Assembly: GCA_002432095.1 (NCBI GenBank)
Contig: DJFQ01000031.1
Span: 7,280 to 16,527, forward strand
From: Marinagarivorans sp. UBA5868
GTDB lineage: Bacteria > Pseudomonadota > Gammaproteobacteria > Pseudomonadales > Cellvibrionaceae
DNA length: 9,248 nucleotides
Reading direction: 5' to 3'
The position numbers and the translations under genes were made by a program. Every line of letters starts with the position of its first letter. The first letter of the stretch is position 1. Positions 1-6,642 of this stretch are shown here, in pieces. A model generated the notes under the pieces. It saw only the letters and a list, made by a program, of their open reading frames with translations. It ran no database searches and had not been told where the DNA came from.

Positions 1-17
1 ACCTACAGGAATCCGCC

Positions 18-776
18 ATGGCGACCCGCGAGCAAGACTCCGAAACGGAAGTGGAACTGCACATCGACCTAGGTTACGCCGAAGCCGCCGCCGACGATTT
101 CGTCGAGACGGACAGCTTGGCGGAAATGGATGAAATCCAGGTCCTGCCCCTGGCGGAGATGGTCCTAGAGGAAGATCCGGACGACCCTCTGGATGCCCTG
201 GCAAACGCCGAACAAAAGCGGCAGATCGCCACGCTTGAGGCGATCGTTTTCGAAGGGGACAATCCCAACGCCCCCGCGCCGAAGTACGCGCGTTCAGCGG
301 CGGAATCGGTTGCCTCCGGCGAGGACCCGCTGGGGCCCCAAACGCGGCCGGACGCGGAACGGCCCGCCCATGACCGGATTCCCCCACCCGTGGTACCGCC
401 GGCTGCGGCGTCCCAGGTTAAGCCGCCCCCGATTACGCCTCCCTCAACCAAACCCCTGCCCACGAAAAGTGAAAACCCTTTTCTGCCGCAACACATTTTG
501 GATCGGCTGAATCAGGGCAAACGCAACCTTGTGGAGGAAATTGCGCAATCGAGCGCCGCCCTGGATGCCAGCACGGCAATATTGCGCACCCATGCGCGCG
601 CCGACCGTTTGACCCGGTCGAGCTACGGGGAAGCCAAACCGCAGCAGCACCACGCATTTACGCGCGATAAATCGGCGCAGCAAAAACAGAAGATCGTCGA
701 CGATCTGGTGGAGGAATATCTGCCTCTAATCGCCGCCGAGCTGCGCCGCCGACTGCGCAAGATTCTCGATGAATAG
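18..776 (+). CDS. Conserved-looking protein of unknown function, acidic/proline-rich with helical C-terminus
   Basis: 252-aa cytoplasmic protein with no signal peptide or membrane segment. Three zones are visible: a strongly acidic N-terminus (about residues 1-60), a disordered Ala/Pro-rich linker (about 105-150), and a helical part from about 153 that begins with NPFLPQHILDRL and ends in an amphipathic basic helix (about 226-251, LVEEYLPLIAAELRRRL). I do not recognise a named domain. A gene of unknown function between holC and valS is known from pseudomonads, and this may be its counterpart. The terminal helices also resemble the layout of PopZ-type (DUF2497) scaffold proteins, but only in architecture. 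The ATG at 18 is chosen because AGGA (7-10) lies 7 nt upstream. The frame stays open to the left window edge, so a start outside the window cannot be excluded. The LOG gene follows after a short gap containing a stem-loop. Confidence 0.8.
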   Translation: MATREQDSETEVELHIDLGYAEAAADDFVETDSLAEMDEIQVLPLAEMVLEEDPDDPLDALANAEQKRQIATLEAIVFEGDNPNAPAPKYARSAAESVASGEDPLGPQTRPDAERPAHDRIPPPVVPPAAASQVKPPPITPPSTKPLPTKSENPFLPQHILDRLNQGKRNLVEEIAQSSAALDASTAILRTHARADRLTRSSYGEAKPQQHHAFTRDKSAQQKQKIVDDLVEEYLPLIAAELRRRLRKILDE

Positions 777-782
777 ACCTTC

Positions 783-808
783 GCGGCGGAGCGGCAAGAC
801 TCCGTCGC
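783..808 (+). other. Intercistronic stem-loop between the first gene and the LOG gene
   Basis: GCGGCGGAG (783-791) can pair with CTCCGTCGC (800-808) as a 9-bp stem with one G-U pair and an 8-nt loop. No T-run follows, so it is not a standard intrinsic terminator. It lies 7 nt after the stop of the upstream gene and about 30 nt before the preferred LOG start. An mRNA-stabilising or processing role is possible but inferred. Confidence 0.4.
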
Positions 809-839
809 CCCATTGATCTACCCGCAAGTTTGCCCAGTC

Positions 840-1727
840 ATGACTACCGATCCAAAGGACCGCAATTTCCCCAGCGCCGCAGACGACGCCAAAACCGCTC
901 GCCTGATGCCGGCCGTTACGCCGCAAGTCGCCTCGCCGGCCTACCGGCTCGCCTTCGACGACGAGGACTTCTTGTTGCGGGAGGACATGCGCCCGGTGCG
1001 CCTCTTACTGGAGCTGAGCAAACCCGAGCTGACGCTGGCGGAGCACCAGGTTCGCAACACGGTAGTGATCTTTGGCAGCGCCCGCACCCTCAGCCCCGAG
1101 CAAGCTCGTACGGCGGTACAAGTGATCGAGCAGCAGTGTGCCGGCGCCGCCGATGACCCTGCGCTGCGGACGGCCCTCGCCCAGGCGCAAAGGTATCTCC
1201 GCCAAGCGGAAAACTATGCGACCGCGCAGGCGCTGGCCAAGCGCATTACCGAAGAAAATGTCCGCGGTGGGGTCGTACCTTTGCACGTGATGACCGGCGG
1301 CGGCCCGGGAATCATGGAGGCGGCCAATCGCGGCGCCCATGAGGCGGGCGGGCAGTCGGTCGGGCTGAATATCGTCCTGCCGCGGGAACAGGAACCCAAC
1401 GTGTATATCACGCCGGAGTTGTGCTTCCGGTTCCACTATTTCGCTATGCGCAAAATGCATTTTTTGATGCGTGCGCGGGCACTGGTCGCCTTTCCGGGCG
1501 GTTTCGGTACCCTCGATGAATTATTCGAAACCCTCACCCTGATTCAGACCGGCAAAATCAAACCTCTCCCCCTGCTGCTGTTCGACCGGCGCTACTGGCA
1601 GACCCTGATCAACTGGGATTTGCTGGTGGAAGAAGGCATGATCAGCCCGCAGGATCTCGCCCTCCTGACCTACGTCGATTCAGTGGACGAAGCCTGGTCG
1701 CTTATCCGCGCCCAAGTGACCGGCTGA
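840..1727 (+). CDS. LOG-family protein (TIGR00730-type Rossmann fold, putative nucleotide 5'-monophosphate phosphoribohydrolase)
   Basis: Cytosolic enzyme of the LOG / lysine-decarboxylase-like family. Characterised members hydrolyse cytokinin riboside 5'-monophosphates or other nucleoside monophosphates to a base and ribose 5-phosphate; the bacterial substrate is usually unknown. With the ATG at 840 the protein has 295 residues. Visible motifs are the first Rossmann strand TVVIFGSAR (74-82), the phosphate-binding GGGPGIMEAANRGA (153-166), the Arg of MRKM (R204) and the hallmark PGGFGTLDE (219-227) with catalytic Glu 227. An N-terminal extension of about 70 residues and a helical insert (about 85-140) make it longer than the compact ~190-aa LOGs, as in larger proteobacterial members. 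An in-frame TTG at 813 would add nine residues. I prefer the ATG because neither start has a strong ribosome site and ATG is commoner. The older label 'lysine decarboxylase' should not be used. Confidence 0.93.
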   Translation: MTTDPKDRNFPSAADDAKTARLMPAVTPQVASPAYRLAFDDEDFLLREDMRPVRLLLELSKPELTLAEHQVRNTVVIFGSARTLSPEQARTAVQVIEQQCAGAADDPALRTALAQAQRYLRQAENYATAQALAKRITEENVRGGVVPLHVMTGGGPGIMEAANRGAHEAGGQSVGLNIVLPREQEPNVYITPELCFRFHYFAMRKMHFLMRARALVAFPGGFGTLDELFETLTLIQTGKIKPLPLLLFDRRYWQTLINWDLLVEEGMISPQDLALLTYVDSVDEAWSLIRAQVTG

Positions 1728-1772
1728 CGCCGCCGATTCCCCACCGCGCATTCGTCCGGCTCTCCGACGGAT

Positions 1773-1802
1773 CGCGCAGCCGTGGGACGGAGCCGCTGCG
1801 CG
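1773..1802 (+). other. Stem-loop downstream of the LOG gene
   Basis: CGCGCAGC (1773-1780) and GCTGCGCG (1795-1802) are perfect 8-bp arms around a 14-nt loop, 45 nt after the LOG stop codon. No uridine tract follows. It could protect the 3' end of the LOG transcript or serve as a Rho-linked processing barrier; this is inference. Confidence 0.3.
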
Positions 1803-1998
1803 GGTGCCGCCAATCGAAGCTCCGGTAATTGATGAGCGCCGCGGTGCTCCGGAGGTAATCGCGGTTGGGTTGGATGCAACTCGGTACCTGCCTGCCGCAG
1901 GGTCGCCTGCCGCACCTTGTGATTTATTCCCGCATTTACGTCTTATTATTTTACAGCCGTCGCGCCTGCTGCCCGTCAAACTCTTCCACGCAAGTACG

Positions 1999-2017
1999 GA
2001 GTCCCCCCGACTCTTTT
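1999..2017 (+). terminator. Weak attenuator-like hairpin with T-run before the lipoprotein gene
   Basis: GAGTC (1999-2003), a loop of five C residues and GACTC (2009-2013) are followed directly by TTTT (2014-2017). The stem is only 5 bp (6 with a G-U pair), which is short for an efficient intrinsic terminator. It sits about 30 nt before the lipoprotein start, where it could act as a leaky attenuator or simply be chance. Confidence 0.2.
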
Positions 2018-2045
2018 ACCCACTTCGAGGAAGGAGTATCTCGCC

Positions 2046-2633
2046 ATGCGTCAAATCACCCCCTATCCCAGTCTGTCCCGCGTTTTTCGCCACTCAATCA
2101 AGGCCGCCCTGGGCGGCCTGCTGCTGTTGAGCCTTTCAGGTTGCCTGTTGATGAGCCCCTTTTGGAATCAGCAATTTTCCAACCATACCAACGTTATTCC
2201 CCTACAAAGTTTCACCACGGATGCGTCGCTGCCGGTGAAATTTCAATGCGCTCAGGCCGCCCATTTTGGGCTTTACCCTTCCGAACCGGAAGCAGTCTGG
2301 GTGACGATCGCCAACGTAAATCCCACCACTCCGGGCCTGCTGGATCCACTGTCCAACCTGGTCTACGGTGCCGGTATCAATACCGCCCTACCAGCCAGCT
2401 GTTGGCGCCAGGATCCCGCGAACTCCGTCTGGTACGCCGCCGTGCGGGCGACCCAGGGCAGCGGTGCCAGTCTGCAGGAGTATCAGACGTTTAATAAGGC
2501 CGGGCTCGAATGTCTCGGCCGAGAAAACGGCAAAGCGACAAGCTGGTTCGGTTGGATTGGCAAAAATTGCGCGGCCACCTATTCCGGCAGTAGCACCACT
2601 GTCCGGTATGTCATCGTCTGGGCTCCCGTCTGA
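2046..2633 (+). CDS. Putative outer-membrane lipoprotein of unknown function
   Basis: 195-aa precursor with a lipoprotein signal: basic n-region (R12, R15, H16, K20), hydrophobic core ALGGLLLLSL and lipobox LSGC with Cys 33 as the predicted lipidated residue. Position +2 is Leu rather than Asp, so Lol sorting rules predict the outer membrane. The mature part (about 163 aa) has four more cysteines (68, 119, 156, 175), which could form two periplasmic disulfides, and is rich in aromatic and small residues. I recognise no domain. The start is well supported by AAGGAG about 9 nt upstream (within 2030-2037). It is followed after 48 bp by another exported protein gene, so the two probably share a transcript and may act together in the envelope, though nothing in the sequence shows a function. 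Confidence 0.88.
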   Translation: MRQITPYPSLSRVFRHSIKAALGGLLLLSLSGCLLMSPFWNQQFSNHTNVIPLQSFTTDASLPVKFQCAQAAHFGLYPSEPEAVWVTIANVNPTTPGLLDPLSNLVYGAGINTALPASCWRQDPANSVWYAAVRATQGSGASLQEYQTFNKAGLECLGRENGKATSWFGWIGKNCAATYSGSSTTVRYVIVWAPV

Positions 2634-2642
2634 GCCCGCTGA

Positions 2643-2666
2643 GCATGGGGCCGACCGGCCCCATGC
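2643..2666 (+). other. Perfect 10-bp intercistronic stem-loop
   Basis: GCATGGGGCC (2643-2652), loop GACC, GGCCCCATGC (2657-2666): a perfect GC-rich inverted repeat that starts 10 nt after the lipoprotein stop and ends only 3 nt before the GGAGG ribosome site (2670-2674) of the next gene. With no T-run it is not a classical terminator. Its place suggests control of relative expression of the two genes, by stabilising the upstream mRNA or hindering ribosome access, but this is inferred. Confidence 0.6.
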
Positions 2667-2681
2667 AACGGAGGATCACCC

Positions 2682-3401
2682 ATGAAAAAACCCCACCAGG
2701 CAGGCTTGGCGGTTATCGCCCTGGTTGCCCTGCTCCCGCATTTCCCCGGCATCCTCGAGCAAGACTTACCGCGGCCGAACCCGCCCGATCAGGATGGGGT
2801 TGTACCGGCGCAGGCTTCCCCGCCGCCCACCACCACTCGTGCGCCGAACTCTCACGTGGTTTCCGCGGCCGAGCCACCCGCCGCGACCCGTGCCGAACCC
2901 GCCGCGGTGATGATGCCTTCGAACGCGGCGCCTATGAAGTCGGGCGCGGCGACTGTGACATCTGGCGCGGCACACCCCGCAGACGTGGGACCTCTTCCCG
3001 AACCCACCGCGCCGCTGCATGAATCCGCCTACGCGGAGGACGCAGGGCTTACGGTTGCGGGTCTGCCCAACCGGGCTCAGGTGCTGCTGAAGTTCGAGGA
3101 ACAGTATGCGCAGGAAAACTATGACCAAGCCTGGGCGGAACCCCTCGAAACCGAGTTTTACCAAACCCTCGCGAACGACTACCTGGCAAATAGCTCAGTT
3201 GTCTCGGCAGCGTGCCGCACCACCCTGTGCCGCTTTGCCGTGACTCACGCCAACGCGGCGGCGGAGGCGGCGTTTATGCACGCTTTTATGCAAAGCCCCG
3301 CCCTCGTGCTCAACAATCAAAACGTGTTTCACTACCAGGAGCGCGACTACAGCGGCGTGCTGCAGTCAGTGTATTTTCTCGCGCGCAACGGGGTTCTTTG
3401 A
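2682..3401 (+). CDS. Putative exported or membrane-anchored protein with Cys-x4-Cys motif, function unknown
   Basis: 239 aa. The N-terminus (MKKPHQ then a hydrophobic core AVIALVALL at about 10-18) looks like a signal peptide or short anchor, without a clear AxA cleavage site. Residues about 28-115 are low-complexity Pro/Ala/Thr, probably a disordered periplasmic spacer. The C-terminal domain (about 125-239) is compact and contains CRTTLCRF (C178, C183) inside a predicted beta strand, followed by a helix (192-204) and a final strand region. A paired-cysteine Cys-Arg-x-x-Leu-Cys-Arg signature of this kind recurs in unnamed secreted proteobacterial proteins; the cysteines likely form a disulfide. 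No catalytic motif is visible. Start choice is supported by GGAGG 7 nt upstream. It follows the lipoprotein gene after 48 bp and probably belongs to the same operon. Confidence 0.85.
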   Translation: MKKPHQAGLAVIALVALLPHFPGILEQDLPRPNPPDQDGVVPAQASPPPTTTRAPNSHVVSAAEPPAATRAEPAAVMMPSNAAPMKSGAATVTSGAAHPADVGPLPEPTAPLHESAYAEDAGLTVAGLPNRAQVLLKFEEQYAQENYDQAWAEPLETEFYQTLANDYLANSSVVSAACRTTLCRFAVTHANAAAEAAFMHAFMQSPALVLNNQNVFHYQERDYSGVLQSVYFLARNGVL

Positions 3402-3407
3402 CGGGCC

Positions 3408-3436
3408 GTAGGGCGGATGCCGAAGGTATTCCGCCC
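3408..3436 (+). repeat. REP-like element: GTAG followed by an imperfect palindrome
   Basis: GTAG (3408-3411) is followed by GGCGGA (3412-3417), a 12-nt middle containing CC-GAA-GG, and TCCGCC (3430-3435). The overall pattern is a GTAG tetranucleotide plus an imperfect GC-rich hairpin, which matches the design of bacterial REP sequences mobilised by RAYT (TnpA-REP) transposases. It lies 7 nt after the stop of the preceding gene, a typical REP position, and may also act as a 3' stabiliser. I see only this one copy in the window. Confidence 0.5.
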
Positions 3437-3509
3437 GATCGATCCCCACCACCCCGTTTTCCTCTTTTCGCAGGATTGACCTAGTCCTGGATCCCCTGCC
3501 AACCCCATG

Positions 3510-3522
3510 TATAATGCGGCCT
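3510..3522 (+). promoter_or_regulatory. Probable sigma-70 promoter of valS (-10 TATAAT)
   Basis: A perfect consensus -10 hexamer TATAAT lies at 3510-3515, followed by the GC-rich discriminator GCGGCC, which would put the start of transcription near 3522 and give a leader of about 99 nt. The GC-rich discriminator is the sort associated with ppGpp/DksA-controlled translation genes. The -35 region is weak: TTGACC at 3476-3481 is 28 bp away and too far, and TCCTGG at 3485-3490 gives 19 bp but matches poorly. Confidence 0.6.
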
Positions 3523-3523
3523 T

Positions 3524-3541
3524 CCCCGCGCACCTGCGGGG
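3524..3541 (+). other. Stem-loop at the predicted 5' end of the valS mRNA
   Basis: CCCCGC (3524-3529), loop GCACCT, GCGGGG (3536-3541): a perfect 6-bp all-GC stem beginning about 2 nt after the predicted transcription start. A hairpin at the extreme 5' end is known to shield transcripts from RNase E entry. That role here is inferred. Confidence 0.45.
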
Positions 3542-3564
3542 TCATGGTCTCCTTTCACCGGTTT

Positions 3565-3620
3565 TTACACGCTGACATTCTTTTACAGGCTCGCACTCTT
3601 TCAGTTACAGGTTCGCATTC
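3565..3620 (+). repeat. Three imperfect 16-nt direct repeats in the valS leader
   Basis: Copies are TTACACGCTGACATTC (3565-3580), TTACAGGCTCGCACTC (3583-3598) and TTACAGGTTCGCATTC (3605-3620). Copies 2 and 3 match at 14 of 16 positions; copy 1 matches each of the others at 12 of 16. Spacings are 18 and 22 nt and the last copy ends directly at the valS ATG, so its ACAGG is the only ribosome-site-like sequence for valS. The array could be a protein-binding site, an RNA element or a small duplication. Confidence 0.6.
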
Positions 3621-6473
3621 ATGGAAAAAACCTATCAGCCCGCCGCCATCGAACAACAGTGGTATCAGACCTGGGAAAAAAACGGCTATTTCGCCCCAGC
3701 CGCAGAGGGCGAACCCTATTGCATCATGATTCCACCGCCCAACGTCACCGGCAGTCTGCACATGGGGCACGGGTTCAACAACGCGGTGATGGATGCGATG
3801 GTGCGCCACCACCGGATGTTGGGTCACGCCACCCTCTGGCAAATGGGCACCGATCACGCCGGCATAGCCACCCAGATGGTGGTGGAGCGGCAGCTGGCCG
3901 CCCAGGGTGTCAGCCGACACGATCTCGGCCGCGAGCAATTTCTTGAAAAGGTTTGGCAGTGGAAAGCGGAATCCGGCGGTAACATCAGCCGCCAGCTGCG
4001 GCGACTCGGCTCTTCCCTGGATTGGAGCCGTGAGCGCTTTACCATGGACGAGGGCCTGTCAAAGGCGGTGCAGGAAGCCTTTGTCCGCCTCCACGAGGAC
4101 GGTCTGATTTATCGCGGCAAACGCCTGGTGAACTGGGATCCGAAACTGCACACGGCCATTACCGATCTGGAAGTTGAAAGCCGGGAGGAAAAAGGCTCCC
4201 TGTGGCACCTGCGCTACCCGCTGGCGGACGGAGCCCGCACCGCCGACGGCCGGGATTATCTGGTCGTCGCCACCACTCGGCCGGAAACCATGCTGGGCGA
4301 TAGCGCCGTCGCGGTCCACCCGGACGACGAGCGTTACAGCTCACTGATTGGCAAATTTCTGGAATTGCCCTTGGTCGGCCGCCGCATCCCGGTGATCGCC
4401 GACGATTATGTGGACCGGGAATTCGGCACCGGCTGTGTGAAGATTACGCCGGCGCACGACTTCAACGACTACGAAGTCGGCAAGCGCCACAACCTGCCCC
4501 TGATCAATGTGCTGGACAAAAATGCCGCGGTGTTGCCGCGCGCGCAGGTGTTCCGTGTCGATGGCACCCTCGACCAACAGCTGGATCCGAGCCTGCCGGC
4601 CGACCTCGCCGGCCTCGATCGCTTCGAAGCGCGCAAGCGGGTGGTCGCGGCCTTCGAGGCGGCCGGGCTGCTCGATAAAATCGCCGATCACGTTCTCAAA
4701 GTTCCCCGCGGCGATCGCAGCAACGCCGTGGTGGAGCCCTGGTTGACCGACCAGTGGTATGTCAGCACTCAACCGCTCGCCGCACCGGCTATAGCCGCCG
4801 TGGAAGACGGCCGCATCCAGTTCGTGCCGAAGCAATACGAAAACATGTATTTCGCCTGGATGCGCGACATTCAGGATTGGTGTATCTCCCGTCAGTTGTG
4901 GTGGGGCCACCGGATTCCCGCCTGGTATGATGCTGACGGCCGCGTTTACGTTGGCCGCAGTGAAATGGAAGTGCGCCAGAAATATCAGCTGGCCGCCGAC
5001 CTGCCCCTGCGCCAGGATGAAGACGTGCTGGATACCTGGTTCAGTTCCGGCCTCTGGACGTTTTCCACTCTCGGCTGGCCTGAACAGACGGAGCTGCTGA
5101 AAAAATTCCACCCGACGGACCTGCTGGTCACTGGCTTCGACATTATTTTCTTCTGGGTCGCGCGCATGATCATGCTTACGCTGCACCTGGTGAAGGACGA
5201 GCGCGGCGTTAGTCAGATTCCGTTCAAGACCGTTTACGTGCACGGCCTGGTGCGGGACAGCCAGGGACAGAAGATGAGCAAATCCAAGGGCAATGTGCTG
5301 GATCCATTGGACATAGTGGACGGTATTGACCTGGAAACGCTGGTGCAGAAACGCACCAACGGACTCATGAACCCCAAGGACGCCCCGAAAATCGAAAAGG
5401 CGACTCGCAAGGAATTTCCCGAGGGCATAGCCCCCTACGGCACCGATGCCCTGCGTTACACCTTCTACTCGCTGGCTTCCACGGGCCGCGATATCAATTT
5501 TGATATGGGCCGCGTCGAGGGTTACCGCAATTTTTGTAACAAGCTATGGAATGCCTCTAATTACGTGCTGGGTAATTGCGAGGGTCAAGATTGCGGCCAA
5601 GACGGCGACGACTATGAACTGACGCTGGTGGACCGCTGGATCATCAGCCGCCTGCAAGAAACGGAAAAAGCCGTGGCGGAGGGTTTTGTTACCTTCCGCC
5701 TCGACCTGGTAAGCCAGCTGATTTACGACTTTATCTGGAAGGATTACTGCGATTGGTACATCGAATTGTCGAAATCGGTCCTCGGCGACACCAATGCCAC
5801 CCCTGCGCAGCAGCGCGGCGCGCGCCGGACACTGGTGCGCGTGCTGGAGGCAACACTGCGGCTCGCGCATCCGCTAATGCCATTTATTACCGAAGCAATT
5901 TGGCAGAGGGTCAAGCCCTTGGCGGGCGTGCGCGGCGATACTCTGATGCTGCAGGCCTACCCGCGGGCGGACGAGTCGAAGATCGACAAAGACGCGGAGC
6001 GCGAAACCGAATGGCTGAAGGCCGTGATCACGGCGGTGCGCAATATCCGCGGTGAAATGAACATACCCGCGGGAAAAAAACTGCCTCTTTACCTGGCGGA
6101 GGGAAGTCCCGACGACCGCCGAGCGCTCGAAACCAACCGGGCCTTTCTCACCAAATTGGCGGGCCTGGACTCAATCACTTGGCTCGAGCCAGGCACCAAG
6201 GCCCCGATGAGCGCGAAGGCGCTGGTGGGCAAGCTACAGGTGATGGTGCCCATGGCCGGCCTGATCGATAAAAACGCGGAACTGGCGCGCCTGGCCAAGG
6301 AACGGGATCGGCTGGAAAAAGATGTGGAGCGCGTGCAGACCAAACTGGCCAGTCCCGCTTTTGCCGATAAAGCGCCGGCGGAAGTGGTGCAAAAAGAGCG
6401 CGACAAGCTGGCGGAGGCGCAGGAAAAACTGACCAAACTGCAGCAGCATTGCGCGGAGATCGCGGCCCTCTGA
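3621..6473 (+). CDS. valS: Valyl-tRNA synthetase (EC 6.1.1.9)
   Basis: Class Ia aminoacyl-tRNA synthetase that activates valine with ATP and charges tRNA-Val in the cytosol; its editing domain removes mischarged threonine. The 950 residues match the E. coli length (951). The HIGH signature is HMGH (47-50, within [13 protein letters not shown]) and the KMSKS loop is KMSKSKGN (551-558). The inserted CP1 editing domain shows [10 protein letters not shown] (218-227) and [12 protein letters not shown] (269-280). The anticodon-binding helical domain begins around FCNKLWNA (638-645), and the Val-specific C-terminal coiled coil that grips the tRNA spans about 881-950, rich in Lys/Glu heptads. The enzyme looks complete and functional. 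The gene has its own promoter and structured leader, and only a weak ribosome site (ACAGG, 3607-3611). No canonical terminator follows. Confidence 0.99.
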   Translation: MEKTYQPAAIEQQWYQTWEKNGYFAPAAEGEPYCIMIPPPNVTGSLHMGHGFNNAVMDAMVRHHRMLGHATLWQMGTDHAGIATQMVVERQLAAQGVSRHDLGREQFLEKVWQWKAESGGNISRQLRRLGSSLDWSRERFTMDEGLSKAVQEAFVRLHEDGLIYRGKRLVNWDPKLHTAITDLEVESREEKGSLWHLRYPLADGARTADGRDYLVVATTRPETMLGDSAVAVHPDDERYSSLIGKFLELPLVGRRIPVIADDYVDREFGTGCVKITPAHDFNDYEVGKRHNLPLINVLDKNAAVLPRAQVFRVDGTLDQQLDPSLPADLAGLDRFEARKRVVAAFEAAGLLDKIADHVLKVPRGDRSNAVVEPWLTDQWYVSTQPLAAPAIAAVEDGRIQFVPKQYENMYFAWMRDIQDWCISRQLWWGHRIPAWYDADGRVYVGRSEMEVRQKYQLAADLPLRQDEDVLDTWFSSGLWTFSTLGWPEQTELLKKFHPTDLLVTGFDIIFFWVARMIMLTLHLVKDERGVSQIPFKTVYVHGLVRDSQGQKMSKSKGNVLDPLDIVDGIDLETLVQKRTNGLMNPKDAPKIEKATRKEFPEGIAPYGTDALRYTFYSLASTGRDINFDMGRVEGYRNFCNKLWNASNYVLGNCEGQDCGQDGDDYELTLVDRWIISRLQETEKAVAEGFVTFRLDLVSQLIYDFIWKDYCDWYIELSKSVLGDTNATPAQQRGARRTLVRVLEATLRLAHPLMPFITEAIWQRVKPLAGVRGDTLMLQAYPRADESKIDKDAERETEWLKAVITAVRNIRGEMNIPAGKKLPLYLAEGSPDDRRALETNRAFLTKLAGLDSITWLEPGTKAPMSAKALVGKLQVMVPMAGLIDKNAELARLAKERDRLEKDVERVQTKLASPAFADKAPAEVVQKERDKLAEAQEKLTKLQQHCAEIAAL

Positions 6474-6522
6474 CGACCATTTATCGCCCTGGCATTTAAC
6501 CCTTCCCGGGGTCTTCCGCCAA

Positions 6523-6541
6523 ATTCCGGCACTGCCGGAAT
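6523..6541. promoter_or_regulatory. Perfect palindrome in the pilU promoter region, candidate operator
   Basis: ATTCCGGC-ACT-GCCGGAAT is a perfect 8-bp inverted repeat with a 3-nt centre. It overlaps the place where a -35 box for the TATACT at 6549 would lie (centre about -29 from the predicted start). No T-run follows, so it is a poor terminator for valS. A regulator-binding site is one reading; a 3' hairpin on valS mRNA is the other. Confidence 0.4.
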
Positions 6542-6548
6542 GTCCTTC

Positions 6549-6561
6549 TATACTGAGTAAC
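6549..6561 (+). promoter_or_regulatory. Putative pilU promoter (-10 TATACT)
   Basis: TATACT (6549-6554) is a five-of-six match to the -10 consensus and would start transcription near 6561, giving a leader of about 82 nt. No recognisable -35 hexamer lies 16-18 bp upstream; that space holds a perfect palindrome, as might be expected for an activator-dependent or repressed promoter. Confidence 0.4.
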
Positions 6562-6567
6562 TATCCG

Positions 6568-6584
6568 CGGGGGCATAGCCCCCG
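6568..6584 (+). other. Stem-loop in the predicted pilU leader
   Basis: CGGGGGC (6568-6574), loop ATA, GCCCCCG (6578-6584): a perfect 7-bp GC stem starting about 7 nt after the predicted transcription start. No T-run follows. It mirrors the 5'-end hairpin of valS and could stabilise the transcript; alternatively it belongs to the 3' end of valS mRNA. Confidence 0.45.
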
Positions 6585-6642
6585 ATTCATTCAGTCACGC
6601 TCCCAGACCGGGGGCGGCCGTAGGAATAGAAGGATCAGACCC

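Larger units (their letters stand above)
1728..2045. other. 318-bp intergenic region between the LOG gene and the lipoprotein gene
   Basis: No convincing gene is present; open frames here run out of frame into the lipoprotein gene. The left half is GC-rich and holds a stem-loop (CGCGCAGC 1773-1780 with GCTGCGCG 1795-1802, 14-nt loop) and a near-palindrome at 1834-1849 with CCGCGG at its centre. Neither is followed by a T-run, so transcription from the LOG gene has no clear terminator. The right half has a short AT-rich island (about 1917-1952) with TATTAT at 1944-1949, a possible promoter for the lipoprotein gene. No well-spaced -35 box is visible: TTGTGA at 1917 is 21 bp away. Confidence 0.5.

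Noticed and set aside
1..17. End of an upstream gene such as holC
   Set aside because: Only 17 bases precede the first start codon and no stop codon or recognisable residues allow a call.
813..839. TTG start for the LOG gene
   Set aside because: It would add nine residues without a ribosome site and would start only 4 nt past a stable hairpin; the ATG at 840 is more likely.
1865..2494. Plus-strand 209-codon open frame overlapping the lipoprotein gene
   Set aside because: It lies in another frame of a gene with a clear lipobox and strong ribosome site, and its translation is Arg/Pro/Ser-rich, as expected of a shadow in GC-rich DNA.
3476..3515. TTGACC with TATAAT as a standard promoter pair for valS
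   Set aside because: The spacer is 28 bp, far beyond the 16-19 bp used by sigma-70; only the -10 box is kept.
3544..3729. Val-containing leader peptide or attenuator for valS
   Set aside because: The open frame from 3544 has only a few scattered Val codons, runs deep into valS, and lacks a ribosome site and paired terminator/antiterminator stems.
4341..5243. Minus-strand 300-codon open frame inside valS
   Set aside because: It is antisense to the conserved editing and catalytic regions of valS; long antisense frames are common in GC-rich genes.
5423..6583. Shared 13-mer GGGCATAGCCCCC in valS (5423-5435) and in the pilU leader (6571-6583)
   Set aside because: The valS copy encodes the conserved residues before APYGTDALR; with a GC-rich palindromic core the match is most likely chance.
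6523..6584. Intrinsic terminator after valS
   Set aside because: Both stems here are perfect but neither is followed by a run of T, so I list them as promoter palindrome and leader hairpin instead.
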